Below are positions 9,744-18,949 of a DNA stretch of 64,000 bases, piece after piece. The notes below the pieces were generated by a model, which saw only the letters and a list, made by a program, of their open reading frames with translations, ran no database searches and was not told where the DNA came from. The stretch covers positions 806,001-870,000 of the forward strand of contig NZ_AP027736.1 of assembly GCF_030296675.1 (NCBI RefSeq), in the 5' to 3' direction. The DNA is from Demequina sediminis. GTDB taxonomy: Bacteria; Actinomycetota; Actinomycetes; Actinomycetales; Demequinaceae. The position numbers and the translations under genes were made by a program. Within the stretch, counting starts at the first letter, position 1, and the number at the start of each line of letters is the position of its first letter.

Positions 9744-10974
9744 GTGGCGTCACCGACGGCAGGCACCTACCTCAAGCCCCGTCCCTGCTACATCTGCAAG
9801 CAGGACTACACGACCGTCGACGCCTTCTATCACCAGCTGTGCCCCGCCTGCGCGGAAACGGGGCACGCCAAGCGTCACGCGCGCACCGACCTGCGCGGCC
9901 GTCGCGCCCTGCTCACCGGCGGCCGCGCGAAGATCGGGATGCACATCGCGCTGCGACTCCTGCGCGACGGTGCCGCGCTCACGCTCACCACGCGCTTCCC
10001 CGGGACGCGGTGCGACGCTTCGCGGCGATGCCCGACGCGGCGGAGTGGCTGTCCCGCCTCACCGTCGTCGGCATCGACCTGCGCGACCCGTCGCAGGTGG
10101 TGGCGCTTGCCGATGCGGTCGCGGCGGACGGCCCGCTCGACATCGTGATCAACAACGCGGCGCAGACGGTGCGCCGCTCCCCGGCGCGTACGCGCCCCTG
10201 GTCGACGCCGAGTCCGTGCCGCTCTCGCCCGGGCTGTGGGAGGAGGGCAAGGGCCCTCACCTCCTGACGCTGGGGCCCTCGAACGATGCGCATCCGCGCG
10301 GCATCGAGGCGAGCATCGCCGTGCATCCGCTGCTGGCCTCGGCGCACCATGGCGAGGTGGCCGATCAGTCGGCCCAGCGCCTCACCGAGCTGGCCCTCGC
10401 GCCCGGGTCCTCGTCGCTCGAGCGACTCGCGGATGGCACGGCGATCGACGCCGGCGGGCTGGTGCCTGACACTCACGACACCAACTCATGGGTGCAGGCG
10501 GTCGGCGAGGTGACCCCGCTGGAACTGCTCGAGGTGCAGCTCTGCAACTCGACCGCGCCCTTCATCCTGATCAACCGCCTGCGCTCGTCGCTCGCGGCGG
10601 CGGCCGCAGCATCGTCCAGCGGGCGTTCCTACGTGGTGAATGTCTCCGCCATGGAGGGCGTCTTCGAGCGCGGCTACAAGGGCCCGGGCCATCCGCACAC
10701 CAACATGGCGAAGGCGGCGCTCAACATGCTCACCCGCACAAGCGCCCGCGAGATGTTCGAGACGGACCGGATCCTCATGACGTCGGTGGACACCGGGTGG
10801 ATCACCGATGAGCGCCCCCATCCGACAAAGGTGCGCCTTGCCGAGGAGGGTTTCCACGCGCCGCTGGACCTGGTGGACGGCGCGGCGCGGGTCTACGACC
10901 CTGTGGTGCGCGGGGAGGCGGGCGAGGACCTCTTCGGGGTGTTCCTCAAGGACTACGCGCCGTCGAAGTGGTGA
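9744..10974 (+). pseudogene. Short-chain dehydrogenase/reductase with N-terminal Cys cluster, frameshifted as read
   Basis: Three frames each hold consecutive parts of one SDR. The first carries a CYICKQD...CPAC pair of CxxC motifs and the nucleotide-binding start LLTGGRAKIGMHIALRLL. The second has DLRDPSQVVALADAV and the NNAAQTV motif. The third has the catalytic segment YVVNVSAMEG and HTNMAKAALNMLTR (Ser and Lys of the SDR triad, with Tyr possibly in FERGYKG). Adding one base at the CCCC run near 9998-10001 and one at CCCCGG near 10179-10184 restores a ~410-residue protein. The N-terminal zinc-ribbon-like extension is unusual for an SDR. Either two sequence errors or a recently broken gene explain the frames; I prefer errors. 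Confidence 0.75.
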
Positions 10975-10978
10975 CGGC

Positions 10979-11218
10979 ATGATCCGCCTGCCCGCACCGG
11001 GCCACCGGGTGGTGGTGCGGTACCTGCTGCCCGATGGCCAGGCGACCGATGCGCTGGGCGCTCTGGTGAGCGTGACCGCCGAGGAGGTGGTGGTCGAGAC
11101 CAGGCGGGGCACCGTGCGGATCGTCGGCGACACCATCATCGCCGCCAAGGAGGTGCCCCCGGCGCGTGAGCCGCGTACCGGTGCCGCTCCTCACAGTGAC
11201 GGCGAGGTGACGCCGTGA
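10979..11218 (+). CDS. Small SH3-like barrel protein (N-terminal domain of Rv0428c-type acetyltransferases)
   Basis: The 79-residue protein contains HRVVVRYLLPDGQATDALG, then VSVTAEEVVVETRRGTVRI and VAAKEVPP-like IIAAKEVPP. This resembles the small β-barrel found at the N terminus of some actinobacterial GNAT proteins of the Rv0428c type, here as a stand-alone gene. It starts 4 bases after the SDR stop and ends in a GTGA overlap with the methyltransferase start, so it sits in a tight operon. The role is unknown; the fold suggestion is inference from the strand pattern. Confidence 0.65.
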   Translation: MIRLPAPGHRVVVRYLLPDGQATDALGALVSVTAEEVVVETRRGTVRIVGDTIIAAKEVPPAREPRTGAAPHSDGEVTP

Positions 11219-12333
11219 GCGAGATCTTCGACGCGCTACGGCGCTGGCCCGATGTCGAGGCGCCTGGACTTGTCGCCGTCGACGCTGCGGATCGGCTGAT
11301 CCTCGACGAGTCGGCGGAACTGCGCGCTTCCGCGCAGCCGGGGGACGTTGCGGTGATCAACGATGCCTACGGCGCACTCACCCTGGGGGCGGCACATGCC
11401 GGCGCCGACGGGATTCGCGCGCACCTCGACGCCATCACCGGCGAGCGCGCGCTTGAGGCCAACGCTTCTCGCTTAGGGCTGGCCGACCACTTCCGCATCG
11501 TCCCCCTGGACGCGAGCCTGGTGAGCGGGGCACGGGTTGTCGTGCTTCGCCTGCCCCGCTCCCTCGAGGCGCTGCGGGACATCGCCGGCCTGATCGCCGC
11601 ACACGCCGACGCCGACGTGGTCGTCGTCGCGGGAGGGCGGCTGAAGCACATGTCGGTGTCGATGAACACGGTGCTCGGCGAGCACTTCGGGCAGCTGGAC
11701 GTCAGCCATGCGCGGCAGAAGTCTCGGGTGCTCTCCGCCCGCGCGCCTCGGGATGGCCGCGATCCCGCTCCCGCCGCGGTGCGGGTCGCAGGACTTGAGG
11801 TGCGGGCGTACGGCGGCGCCTTCGCGGGCGCGCGGCTCGACATCGGCACGCGGTTGCTGCTCGAGAACCTTCCCTACGTCCCCGTCGGCGGGACGCCAAG
11901 CGATCCCCTCATCGACCTGGCCTGCGGCACCGGGATCGTTGGCGCGTGGATGGCGACGCAGTATCCCGGCGCGCACGTGTACGCGTCCGATCAGTCGGCG
12001 ATCGCCGTAGCCTCTGCGCGAGCGACGATGCTCGCCAACGGCATCGAGGACCGGGTTGCGGTGGCGCGTGACGACATGCTGGGCGCGAGGCCTTCCGCCA
12101 GTGCATCGTTCATCGCGCTGAACCCGCCGTTCCACTCGGCGGCGGCCGTGACTGACCTCATCGCGCCTCGCATGTTCACCGATGTGGCCAGGGTCCTGCG
12201 CCCCGGAGGTCAGCTGTGGTGCGTGTGGAACTCTGGGCTCAGGTACCGCCCGCTGCTCGAGCGAACGATCGGCCCCACCGAGCAGGTCGCGCGCAACGCC
12301 AAGTTCACTGTCACCGTGTCGACGCGTCGGTGA
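11215..12333 (+). CDS. RsmC/RlmG-type rRNA guanine-N2 methyltransferase
   Basis: The 372-residue length and two-domain layout match RsmC/RlmG. The N-terminal half is a degenerate methyltransferase-like domain. The C-terminal half has the SAM-binding motif IDLACGTGIVGAWMA, an acidic motif II (VYASDQS) and the base-flipping tetrapeptide in ALNPPFH. These enzymes methylate guanine N2 in 16S or 23S rRNA. Which rRNA is targeted cannot be told from sequence here. It ends the operon that begins with the SDR. Its stop is the last backbone feature before the tRNA-Pro-linked element. Confidence 0.85.
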   Translation: MSEIFDALRRWPDVEAPGLVAVDAADRLILDESAELRASAQPGDVAVINDAYGALTLGAAHAGADGIRAHLDAITGERALEANASRLGLADHFRIVPLDASLVSGARVVVLRLPRSLEALRDIAGLIAAHADADVVVVAGGRLKHMSVSMNTVLGEHFGQLDVSHARQKSRVLSARAPRDGRDPAPAAVRVAGLEVRAYGGAFAGARLDIGTRLLLENLPYVPVGGTPSDPLIDLACGTGIVGAWMATQYPGAHVYASDQSAIAVASARATMLANGIEDRVAVARDDMLGARPSASASFIALNPPFHSAAAVTDLIAPRMFTDVARVLRPGGQLWCVWNSGLRYRPLLERTIGPTEQVARNAKFTVTVSTRR

Positions 12334-12472
12334 CAGACGCCCGGCACGTGCGGTCGGGTGCGGGACTCTGCGTCTTGATCCCCGCATGTAGCAGGACCCA
12401 AGGGCCCAAGTGTGCGAACGCCGTATCACGCGTCCGCATCCAAGAAGGTCCTGGTATCCCTGAGGCCCCCGG

Positions 12473-12745
12473 ACCTTCCACCAGATCCCCAAACGATGAC
12501 TCTCCGCGCGAAACGACGCCGCCACCTTGGACGCCCTGCAGGCCCTGCTGCGCGCGTTCCAGCAGGTCTACAACCACGAACGGCCGCACCGCGCCAACGA
12601 CCGCCGAATCCCGCGGAGGCCCCCGAAGCACTACCCATGGGCGCACCCCGCATCGACCTGCTCGGCAAGTCTTGGTGAGTCCGCTACGACACCGTCGACA
12701 CCGTCGGCGTCATCATCCTGCGCGGCCGCGCTCGCTGACACACGA
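12473..12745 (+). pseudogene. Remnant of an IS481-type transposase (C-terminal part)
   Basis: The stretch matches the last ~80 codons of the intact transposase at 45861-46874, including VYNHERPHRANDRR, LLGK and DTVDTVGVI, but frames are broken and the 5' part is missing. By eye the DNA is about 85-90% identical to 46612-46874. Both copies share the same abrupt ending (CGCTCGCTGACACACGAG), so they descend from one already shortened copy. It marks the chromosomal side of the left element junction. Confidence 0.75.
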
Positions 12746-12849
12746 GTGCTCGTTCTTTGACGCTTTCGTGCACCTGTGTGTCAGCGAAACGGCCATGAGT
12801 TTCGGGGTGGCCACAACCGGCCCTGCCCGCCGCGAAGAGGGCGACGAGA

Positions 12850-12891
12850 AAGGGCCGCCCTTCCCGGCATCTACCAGGAAGAACGGCCCTT
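12850..12891 (-). terminator. Copy of the tRNA-Pro terminator hairpin
   Basis: Arms AAGGGCCG and CGGCCCTT enclose a 26-base loop that itself pairs partly. An almost identical hairpin (one base change seen) lies directly downstream of the intact tRNA-Pro at 46986-47027. This copy adjoins the displaced tRNA end. Confidence 0.6.
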
Positions 12892-12898
12892 CGTCACG

Positions 12899-12932
12899 TC
12901 GGGCTGACAGGATTTGAACCTGCGACCCCTTG
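12899..12932 (-). repeat. Left attachment site: displaced 3' end of tRNA-Pro
   Basis: Thirty-four bases are identical to the 3' part of the intact tRNA-Pro (T-arm, acceptor strand and discriminator, plus the 3' anticodon-stem strand). Identity stops at 12932, where the sequence changes to element DNA. Tyrosine integrases that use tRNA genes leave exactly this arrangement, so I call it the attL-like end of the element. Confidence 0.8.
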
Positions 12933-13379
12933 CAGGGACCGGGCACTTTCCGGAAACTTTGCGGTTGTCTTGGAATCTCGCGAGTTCCCTCGGATTAATC
13001 GGGAACGTGGCGGCTCCCGCATTCCGACTGTGCCCCGTGATTTCCGGTTGGTCCCGGTTGAATCTGATGGCAATTCGATGAGGTCGCGAGACCGCCCCGG
13101 ACGCCGCCACCCACTTCGGCAGACCCAACCGCTGGCAGACCTCCACTCGGCTGGCAGCGTGGGTTCCGGCGATCCCGTCCGGGTGTGACTCGTGAATTGG
13201 CGGGCCCCCACGATGGGGCGGGGTGCCTTACTCAGGATCTGTCCGTCCGCCGGGTGCATGCGCAGCGCCTCCTTCACGAGGCGACGCAACTCGATGGCGC
13301 TCGTGCCCTCGAGCGACGGTTGGCGACACTGCATCGCGACCACGTCATGGTGGCGCAGCCGCAGGTAGGGCGGCGCAGC
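12933..13379. other. Left-end element DNA, one doubtful ORF
   Basis: A minus-strand frame (GTG 13343 to 12894) begins plausibly: VVAMQCRQPSLEG, then IELRRLVKEALRMHPADG. It follows directly and in frame after the stop of the HNH gene. It then runs into low-complexity sequence and through the attachment site, so only its first ~55 codons look coding. It may be a truncated gene cut at the junction. Integrase arm-binding sites would also be expected here, but I could not define them. Confidence 0.3.
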
Positions 13380-14534
13380 TCACGGGTCTTGACGTCGGAA
13401 GATGTGCTCGTAGTGCCATTCGAAGTACTGCTCGCTTGCCTCGTAGGCCTCGAACTTCCGGCCTGCGATCTCCGCGATGCGGCGCCCGATCGCCGATGAG
13501 CCAGCGACCGCCGGCGTGCCGATGATGACGCCAGCCTGCACGGCGACGTAACCGTCCTCGAACAGCGCGTCGCACCCGAAGACGCAGGCCAGCATGGCGA
13601 TCCTGCCCAGATCGCGGATCTCGTCAGGCGTGGCCGCGGATCGCCGCTTGATGTGCGACGCCCACAAGAACCTCGCGGGATACACCTCGCCGCAGAGCGC
13701 ACAGTTCGCATCGGCGCGCCCAGCGAGCAGGAACTGCCGCAGTCGTTGCTGTTCGCGCCTCTGCTTGGCGGTCACCGGGCGATCGAGATCCCCTTGGAAA
13801 GGGCCAGGCACGAGCTCCGGCGCACGGCTCTCGGGACCTGGCGCCTCACCCTCGTCGGCGAGTTCCACCCTCACCGGGCTGCCCTCGACAATACGAGCCC
13901 CCGGGATCGTCAAGAGCACAGCTCCAATGAACGCACTGCGGTAGCCGAGAACATCCGGGGTGACCTCCACGATGCCGCGGTCGTGCAACAGCTCGAGGCC
14001 CGCTGCAACGTCCGCGATCGGTACTCGCTGGCCCTCCGGCGAGCGCGTAGTCGCGACCACCACATCACGACTGCCTACGTGGAGCACGCTGTTCACCGAT
14101 CCCGAGACCGTGTGAAGGCGAAGCCCGACGAGCCGCCGCAGCAGCAGCTCCGCATCGTCATCCGGGCGAGTCGGTATCCGCGCGGCGTAGCGGACTCCCG
14201 CATAGAAGCGGTTCCCCTTCGGGTGCGGAACGATGGCGTTGCCGTCCAGTGCACGCGCGCGTAGATGCCCTTCGGCGTCCGAGCCGGGGGTCAACACGTT
14301 GACGACCGTCGGGTCGGCATACAGAGTGCAACGCAACTCGCCGATGACGGCGTGCATCGCGGTGCGAGGCTGGACCGACGCGAGTGGCTGATTGACGGGG
14401 CTCAACGTCGCCGCAGCGTCGCGCCCAAAGACAGCAGCGAGCGTCGCAGCGACCGCCGCGGCAGCCGGGCTCAGTGCAGCCTGGGAGGAGATGCTCGCCT
14501 CGGCTTCCTCGCGCGAACCAAAGTACGTGACCAC
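13380..14534 (-). CDS. HNH-type nuclease-like protein of the DUF262 cluster
   Basis: The 384-residue protein has an N-terminal region of unknown fold. Its C-terminal part has CALCGEVYPARFLWASHIKRRS (CxxC and SHI) followed by LACVFGCDALFEDGYV and GSSAIGRRIAEIAG. This order (Cys pair, SHIK, then CD-LF-GY) matches HNH proteins of the kind found with restriction systems, where His and Asp/Asn bind a metal and cut DNA. It starts at GTG 14534 and lies 220 bases downstream of two DUF262 genes on the same strand. I infer that it is a third, accessory nuclease of one defence locus, but it could be independent. Confidence 0.65.
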   Translation of the reverse strand: MVTYFGSREEAEASISSQAALSPAAAAVAATLAAVFGRDAAATLSPVNQPLASVQPRTAMHAVIGELRCTLYADPTVVNVLTPGSDAEGHLRARALDGNAIVPHPKGNRFYAGVRYAARIPTRPDDDAELLLRRLVGLRLHTVSGSVNSVLHVGSRDVVVATTRSPEGQRVPIADVAAGLELLHDRGIVEVTPDVLGYRSAFIGAVLLTIPGARIVEGSPVRVELADEGEAPGPESRAPELVPGPFQGDLDRPVTAKQRREQQRLRQFLLAGRADANCALCGEVYPARFLWASHIKRRSAATPDEIRDLGRIAMLACVFGCDALFEDGYVAVQAGVIIGTPAVAGSSAIGRRIAEIAGRKFEAYEASEQYFEWHYEHIFRRQDP

Positions 14535-14754
14535 GGGCTCACCCTACCGGCGACACCACCCCGGTAGCCGAGAACGACAACGGAGCTGGACGCCCGACTG
14601 TCGCGGTCTACGTGCCCCGAGCGTTCCTCTGGATAGCGGCCGCGTGGGGGAACGCGAAGCCGAAACGCATGGTGGACTTCTCGGCCGTGCGATCGGGTCT
14701 GCCCCAGCGAAGGTGGACGTCAATCACCGTTGCATCAGCCCCCGATCCCCGTGC

Positions 14755-17031
14755 CTAGAACCCATCGGCCAGGAGCCTCCCAACGATTTCTCGCCCCACC
14801 GTGATGCGATCCACGCTGTCGACCATCTGCCCACCGACTTCGCGCTGAGTCACTGGAATCAGGCCTTCATATGGCCCAACCTGGACCCAGCCCAGCGACT
14901 CCATGATCTGCAGGAATCGCGGCCCGCTCTTCTGGCCCGCGCTGCGAAGCCGAACGGCCCAACCATCGTCGACGCAGCGAACCTCAGCGCTCTTGCGGCG
15001 GAACTTGAACCAGCGTTCCGGCTCACTCCCGCGGTACCAGGGGTCTTCAATCTTGTCGGGTCGGCCGGACTCTTCCCACAAAGTCAGCAGGTACGGGTCG
15101 CGGTACCAGCTGTTGAGTTGAGTCTTGATGAGCATGCGCACGTTGTATCCGATGTCCTCGCTGTGACGCACGTAGATACCTGAGTCGCCTGACCGCATCG
15201 AGGGGTAGCGCGCGAAGTAGTAGCGCCAGTCGAAGCACCTCGCCTCCTCGCGGTCGGCGAGCCAAGCGGCGCGAATGTCCCGCATCGTCACGGTCGGAGC
15301 GACATCGCTTTCCGCGACCGCGTCGAGTAACTGCATGAGAGCATCGCGAGTCGACGCGATGCGGTCGCGCTGACCGCCAGCGAGCAGATCGCGCCAGAAC
15401 TGTGTCTGGCCCATAGCCGCCGTACCGAAGAGCGACTTGGTCGAGCGTGGCACGGTGCGCTGATATTCGCCGAAAGTGAGCAACGCAGCCGAAGCGTCGG
15501 CCCAATGGCCCTCGTGTGAGAACACCGCATCGAACGCCGCCGCGCGCGCCGCGAGCCGTGCATCGTCCAGGTCGAACGAGGTGAGCGCGCCGCGCAGCAT
15601 GTCGTGGTCCTCCAAACGGTGGATCACCCCTTCGAGGTGCGGGTTCGATGCGAGGAACTCGGCCTTCGCGATCTCGTCGGCGACCTGCGCTTGGTTCAGC
15701 GTTGAGATCGACTGGAGGTCGCCGTCAATCATCAGACGGTCGACGTCATTCAGAATCGCGGGCATGTCAGCGAGACGGATCTCGTCACCGGACCACTCGA
15801 CGATGTTGCGCAATGCCCGGAGACGAGCCATCGGCTCGTCTGTGTGTCCGATGCGGTGCATGAGGACCGCGTAGAGCAAGATGCCTTGCTGGAGGCTGAA
15901 GGCGCGGGCCTTGGAGTGCCAGAGTTCGCCGTAGTCCCGGCAGCAGGCCGTGAATAGGTCGGATTGTGCGCCGCGACCGAACAGCGGGATCGCTGTCGGC
16001 TCCGTTTGATCGTTGCTCGGGGCTGCTGCCGCGGTGGTGAAGACTTCGCCGAAGTAGTCAGGGATCTCCGCTCCCAACCACGTATCGAAGGCGTCGAAGA
16101 CGAACGTGAGGTGCGTTTCCCAACGGGGCGCTTCGGGCCCGAACAGAGCGTACGCGCGGGGCCCGAGTGGCCCGCTCGTGACAGTCCCGTCTCGCCATTC
16201 ACAGACCTCGATGAGGAAACCGAGGTAGCGCATGAACTCGTCGTCGACGATGTCGTCGTCGCCCCTGTGGGGCCAGAGCATGTCGGACCAGTCGACGTCA
16301 ACCTTGCGGGCGAACTCCTTGGCGCGCTCACCGGTGTGCGCGATCGTGCCCTCGAAGCGCGCCTTGAAGTTCTCGAACGGCGTCAGTGGCTTCCCGCGGG
16401 AGTTCATCTTGATGTAGAGGTCGTCGCCTTGGCGTGCCTCGTTGATCTGGAGCGTATGGAAGCTGACGACCGGGCCGTCTTCCCGTGTGAGTCGCTCCCA
16501 AATCAGGTGCGGGTCAATTGCGTCGAAGCGCTCCGCGATGGCGTCAATCATGACCAGCATCGCCTTGATGGTGGGATCGTGGCGCCAGTCGAAGGCGAAC
16601 CACGGCTGGTCCATGAGCCAACGTGACGATGGCTCGCCGCTGGCCATCGCGGTCGGGTCGGTGAGCCGCTCGCAGAAGGTACGGGCGCTGGGCCGCGTGG
16701 CGTAGTTGAAGTTCGCCCACGTCCCACGGTGCTCGAGCTCGCCAGTGCGGCACGCGGCATACCAATGGATCAGAAACAGGGTAGTGAGGCGTTGCTGGCC
16801 GTCCAGGGGCCGGAACACGCCGTCGGCAAAGTCGCCGTAGATGAAGTCGAGGCTTACGGGCACGCCGCACTCGACCGCGTTGGCCAAGACTTCGAGGAAG
16901 CCGTCGCGGATGTCTCGGACAGCGACGCCTTCCCGACCCTGGGCGTAGTCGCGTTGAATCAACGGGATCTCGATGCGCGAGATCCCGCTGTCGCGGAAGA
17001 GTCCGCTGTACGAAGCAATCTCGCCCTTCAC
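14755..17031 (-). CDS. DUF262 protein (GmrS-like), 758 aa
   Basis: The N-terminal ~200 residues carry the DUF262 signature: IEIPLIQRDYAQGREG, then FIYGDF and PLDGQQRLTTLFLIHWY. In GmrSD enzymes this DGQQR domain binds and hydrolyses nucleotides and controls a nuclease that attacks modified phage DNA. The remaining ~550 residues have no recognisable nuclease motif; a helical middle is followed by a basic, Trp-rich C terminus (RGSEPERWFKFRRKS). I chose GTG 17031 as start because it overlaps the upstream stop in GTGA. The start is followed directly by the conserved-looking GEIASYSGLFRDSG. It is probably translated together with the DUF262-DUF1524 gene. Confidence 0.8.
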   Translation of the reverse strand: MKGEIASYSGLFRDSGISRIEIPLIQRDYAQGREGVAVRDIRDGFLEVLANAVECGVPVSLDFIYGDFADGVFRPLDGQQRLTTLFLIHWYAACRTGELEHRGTWANFNYATRPSARTFCERLTDPTAMASGEPSSRWLMDQPWFAFDWRHDPTIKAMLVMIDAIAERFDAIDPHLIWERLTREDGPVVSFHTLQINEARQGDDLYIKMNSRGKPLTPFENFKARFEGTIAHTGERAKEFARKVDVDWSDMLWPHRGDDDIVDDEFMRYLGFLIEVCEWRDGTVTSGPLGPRAYALFGPEAPRWETHLTFVFDAFDTWLGAEIPDYFGEVFTTAAAAPSNDQTEPTAIPLFGRGAQSDLFTACCRDYGELWHSKARAFSLQQGILLYAVLMHRIGHTDEPMARLRALRNIVEWSGDEIRLADMPAILNDVDRLMIDGDLQSISTLNQAQVADEIAKAEFLASNPHLEGVIHRLEDHDMLRGALTSFDLDDARLAARAAAFDAVFSHEGHWADASAALLTFGEYQRTVPRSTKSLFGTAAMGQTQFWRDLLAGGQRDRIASTRDALMQLLDAVAESDVAPTVTMRDIRAAWLADREEARCFDWRYYFARYPSMRSGDSGIYVRHSEDIGYNVRMLIKTQLNSWYRDPYLLTLWEESGRPDKIEDPWYRGSEPERWFKFRRKSAEVRCVDDGWAVRLRSAGQKSGPRFLQIMESLGWVQVGPYEGLIPVTQREVGGQMVDSVDRITVGREIVGRLLADGF

Positions 17032-18749
17032 AGCTCGGCTCCTTGGCTCGTCGTGCGCAGATAGGGCCGCAGGGTGCTGCGGATCGCATCGAGGTAAGCG
17101 GCCCGGTCGGTCTCGGTCCACAGGTGCGGCTGCTGAGCGTCCGCGTCCGTGAAGTACTTAAGGAAGACCTGGCGCGTGGCGGGTGGCACGTAAGCGCCCT
17201 GACGGTCGCGCTCGATGAGCGTACGACGCTTAACTTCAAAGACCGCGTTGCTCAGCGCGGCGTTGTCTCCGGACGTGAGCAGTGCCAAGTTGGCGAGGCC
17301 GTGCACATCATCCCCGCCGCCATTCTCAGCAGTCAGAAGTCGCGTCACCGCGAGTTCGGCGGCGCGGAAGGATGCCTCAGTGAGGTCCCCGAGCGCACGG
17401 TCCACCTCGGCGACGGCTCTCTCGCGCTGCGCACCGTCGATCGCGTCGAGGCCATCGAGGGCCGCGCGATGGTCCGCGAGCCAGGTTCGCCACTGCTCGG
17501 CTCGACGCAGCGGTTCGGCGTTCTGAGCGTGGATGTGCTCAAGGGACCAACGCTGCGCGTGATGCTCGCTGAAGGAGTAGCGCGCGTGCGCGTATGCGGC
17601 CGTACGTGCGGTCTCGATGTTCATTAGGAGCAGTGCGTCGCCACACTTGGATGCGCGATGCTCATACCCGATGTCGCCAAGTTCGTCCTCACTGAGGTCA
17701 AGCCGCGCCGAGATCTTGCCGGTCAGAGCCTCATCGAACTCGCTCTTGGGCAACTCCGCCGCGAGTTCAATGAGCTCGCGGAAGGGTTCACCCAGGTACA
17801 TCAGGTAGCCGACCTTGTGGAAGAGGCTGCGGTCCTCGAACCACCACATCATGGTGGCGTGGATATCAAGTACGTCCTGCCAGAACGCAAGTGGCCACGG
17901 GGCGCCCTCGGGTGGGTCGATGCGAGCGCGCAGGGTCTCAAAGGTGAAGTACCGAGGGCGGTCACGCCCGGTCGGGCCTCCTGCCATGGCATCGAGAAGG
18001 AAATCGATGCGCGTCGACGGCGGCTGTAGCCCGCCAGCCGCGAAGCCCCAGACTTCGGGACGCTGCAGCTGCCGCTCGATCATGTCCCACTGGGCAGCGA
18101 CTTCCTCCGCGCGCCCCGTGCCGGGCATCACTTCCCTCGTCTTGGCCAGGACCAACGCCTTGACGAGCTCGGAGTCCGTCAGCGGTATCCGGCCTACGTT
18201 GAGACGCGTGAACAAGTCTGTCGAGTCGTCGTGGGCTGACGCCTGGTACCAGATGACGACCACGCGCTCGAAGAGCAGCGTGTAGAACTTGTTCGCGACG
18301 TACTGGCGCAGCGTGCCGTGCCGATCGAACCACTGCTCGATCGTCTGGTACGCGGCAGCCATGTGGAAGTAGTCGATGTTCTCGCCGGCAAGATCGACGT
18401 TGACCTCGCTGAGAAAAGCCTCGCTACCGGGTCGGGTCTCGTACTCGAGCGAGTAGCCAGGCCCTTGGTTCTGAAGGTTGGCCCGTTGCATGAAGTGCAT
18501 GATCAGATACAGGGTCGTGAGTCGCTGCTGGCCATCGATGAGCTCCCAGCGATCATCGCCTGCGGGCTTCACCACGACGGGCTGGAGGTAGTACCTGTCC
18601 CCCTCGCTGGTCCAGACGTCATCGAGAAGCCGCAGCACGTCCGCCGTACCCCATCGGTAGCCACGTTGATAGGACGGCACGAAGAATCGTCCTTCGATCC
18701 TCCCAGCGAATACTTCGCCGAGCGAGCCGGCCAACATGTCGTGTTCCAT
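17028..18749 (-). CDS. DUF262-DUF1524 (GmrSD-like) restriction protein
   Basis: The 573-residue protein starts with a DUF262 domain (FVPSYQRGYRWG, then LIDGQQRLTTLYLIMHF). It ends with a DUF1524 HNH region: WSLEHIHAQN supplies the catalytic His, and GLANLALLTSGDNAALSN with KRRTLIE fits the rest of the nuclease. This is the domain pair of type IV GmrSD restriction enzymes, which cut DNA with modified cytosines. ATG 18749 is the first start; Met at residue 5 is an alternative. It leads a three-gene minus-strand cluster with a second DUF262 protein (GTGA overlap) and an HNH protein. The cluster is cargo at the left end of the element. Confidence 0.85.
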   Translation of the reverse strand: MEHDMLAGSLGEVFAGRIEGRFFVPSYQRGYRWGTADVLRLLDDVWTSEGDRYYLQPVVVKPAGDDRWELIDGQQRLTTLYLIMHFMQRANLQNQGPGYSLEYETRPGSEAFLSEVNVDLAGENIDYFHMAAAYQTIEQWFDRHGTLRQYVANKFYTLLFERVVVIWYQASAHDDSTDLFTRLNVGRIPLTDSELVKALVLAKTREVMPGTGRAEEVAAQWDMIERQLQRPEVWGFAAGGLQPPSTRIDFLLDAMAGGPTGRDRPRYFTFETLRARIDPPEGAPWPLAFWQDVLDIHATMMWWFEDRSLFHKVGYLMYLGEPFRELIELAAELPKSEFDEALTGKISARLDLSEDELGDIGYEHRASKCGDALLLMNIETARTAAYAHARYSFSEHHAQRWSLEHIHAQNAEPLRRAEQWRTWLADHRAALDGLDAIDGAQRERAVAEVDRALGDLTEASFRAAELAVTRLLTAENGGGDDVHGLANLALLTSGDNAALSNAVFEVKRRTLIERDRQGAYVPPATRQVFLKYFTDADAQQPHLWTETDRAAYLDAIRSTLRPYLRTTSQGAEL

Positions 18750-18949
18750 CTAGCGCCCCCTGGAATGCCGCCGGACGCCGGCGACGCGTTGCCGAAAGAT
18801 AGGTCGACCAGGCCTGGCCGTCGACCGGTCCGAGCCTAGCCAGGTCATCTGACACATGCGGGCACCTCCGAGCCTTGAGCGCGTCGCATCTCCAATGCCG
18901 CTGCCGCAACCCGGTCGGGTCTGCCGCACCGATAGGTGACAGGGGCTAG

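Noticed and set aside
12445-12478. Hairpin similar to the one at 44425-44458
   Set aside because: Its right arm overlaps sequence explained by the IS481 remnant (CTTCCACCAGA), so the resemblance may be chance; not listed as a feature.
12311-12646. Minus-strand ORF between methyltransferase and left att
   Set aside because: It is antisense to the IS481 remnant and reads as low-complexity; no independent support.
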